Of a stretch of DNA of 5,646 nt, positions 5,621 to 5,646 are shown in pieces. A program made the translations under genes and the position numbers. The DNA is from Chlamydiia bacterium (GTDB lineage Bacteria; Chlamydiota; Chlamydiia; Chlamydiales; JAAZZY01): positions 1-5,646 of the forward strand of contig JAAZZY010000095.1 in NCBI GenBank assembly GCA_014239035.1, read 5' to 3'. The notes under the pieces are model-generated. The model made no database searches. It was not told the DNA's origin and saw only the letters and a list, made by a program, of their open reading frames with translations. Position 1 is the stretch's first letter, and each line of letters begins with the position of its first letter.

Positions 5621-5646
5621 TTTTTTGAGAATTTGATCTTGGTTCA
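5621..5646 (+). rRNA. rrs: 16S ribosomal RNA, 5' end only (cut by the window)
   Basis: The final bases read GAGAATTTGATCTTGGTTCA, the conserved first helix region of 16S rRNA in its chlamydial form (most bacteria have AGAGTTTGATCCTGGCTCAG). Aligning AGAATTTGATC (5628-5638) with E. coli positions 8-18 puts the mature 5' end near 5621. The gene continues off the right edge on the + strand, diverging from the four protein genes. Only ~26 bases are visible, but this motif is so conserved and clade-specific that the call is strong. Confidence 0.93.

Overview
The window comes from a member of the Chlamydiota. The best evidence is its last ~26 bases on the + strand. They read as the 5' end of a 16S rRNA gene with the chlamydial form of the start (GAGAATTTGATCTTGG rather than the usual GAGTTTGATCCTGG). 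Low G+C content, a eukaryote-like sulfotransferase relic, a stomatin/prohibitin-type protein and a large helical repeat protein all fit an environmental (amoeba- or arthropod-associated) chlamydia better than the pathogenic Chlamydiaceae. That family-level placement is inference.

Layout. All four protein genes lie on the - strand and the rRNA operon starts on the + strand at the right edge. Reading right to left from the rRNA gene: a ~400-base gene-free interval holds the rRNA leader/promoter region and a purine-rich block with helically phased A-tracts. Next is a DUF4910/M28-like zinc aminopeptidase-family protein with a C-terminal winged helix (3917-5206 or 5218). Then a 630-residue protein of unknown function carrying ten ~41-residue helical repeats (1929-3821). 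Then an SPFH/band-7 (stomatin-like) protein without a membrane anchor (992-1849), followed by a hairpin terminator. Last is a sulfotransferase gene broken by two frameshifts (16-883), which keeps a good Shine-Dalgarno and a plausible promoter.

How they relate. The gaps between genes (79-108 bases) and their separate Shine-Dalgarno sites do not suggest a tightly coupled operon. No shared pathway can be shown. The most novel item is the repeat protein: a disordered Ser/Thr/acidic N-terminus, a short glycine-rich hydrophobic stretch, ten near-periodic Trp-containing amphipathic units and a Tyr-rich helical tail. This layout suggests a secreted or membrane-associated chlamydial factor, but the sequence alone does not prove it. 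The SPFH protein next to it is also of a membrane-scaffold type.
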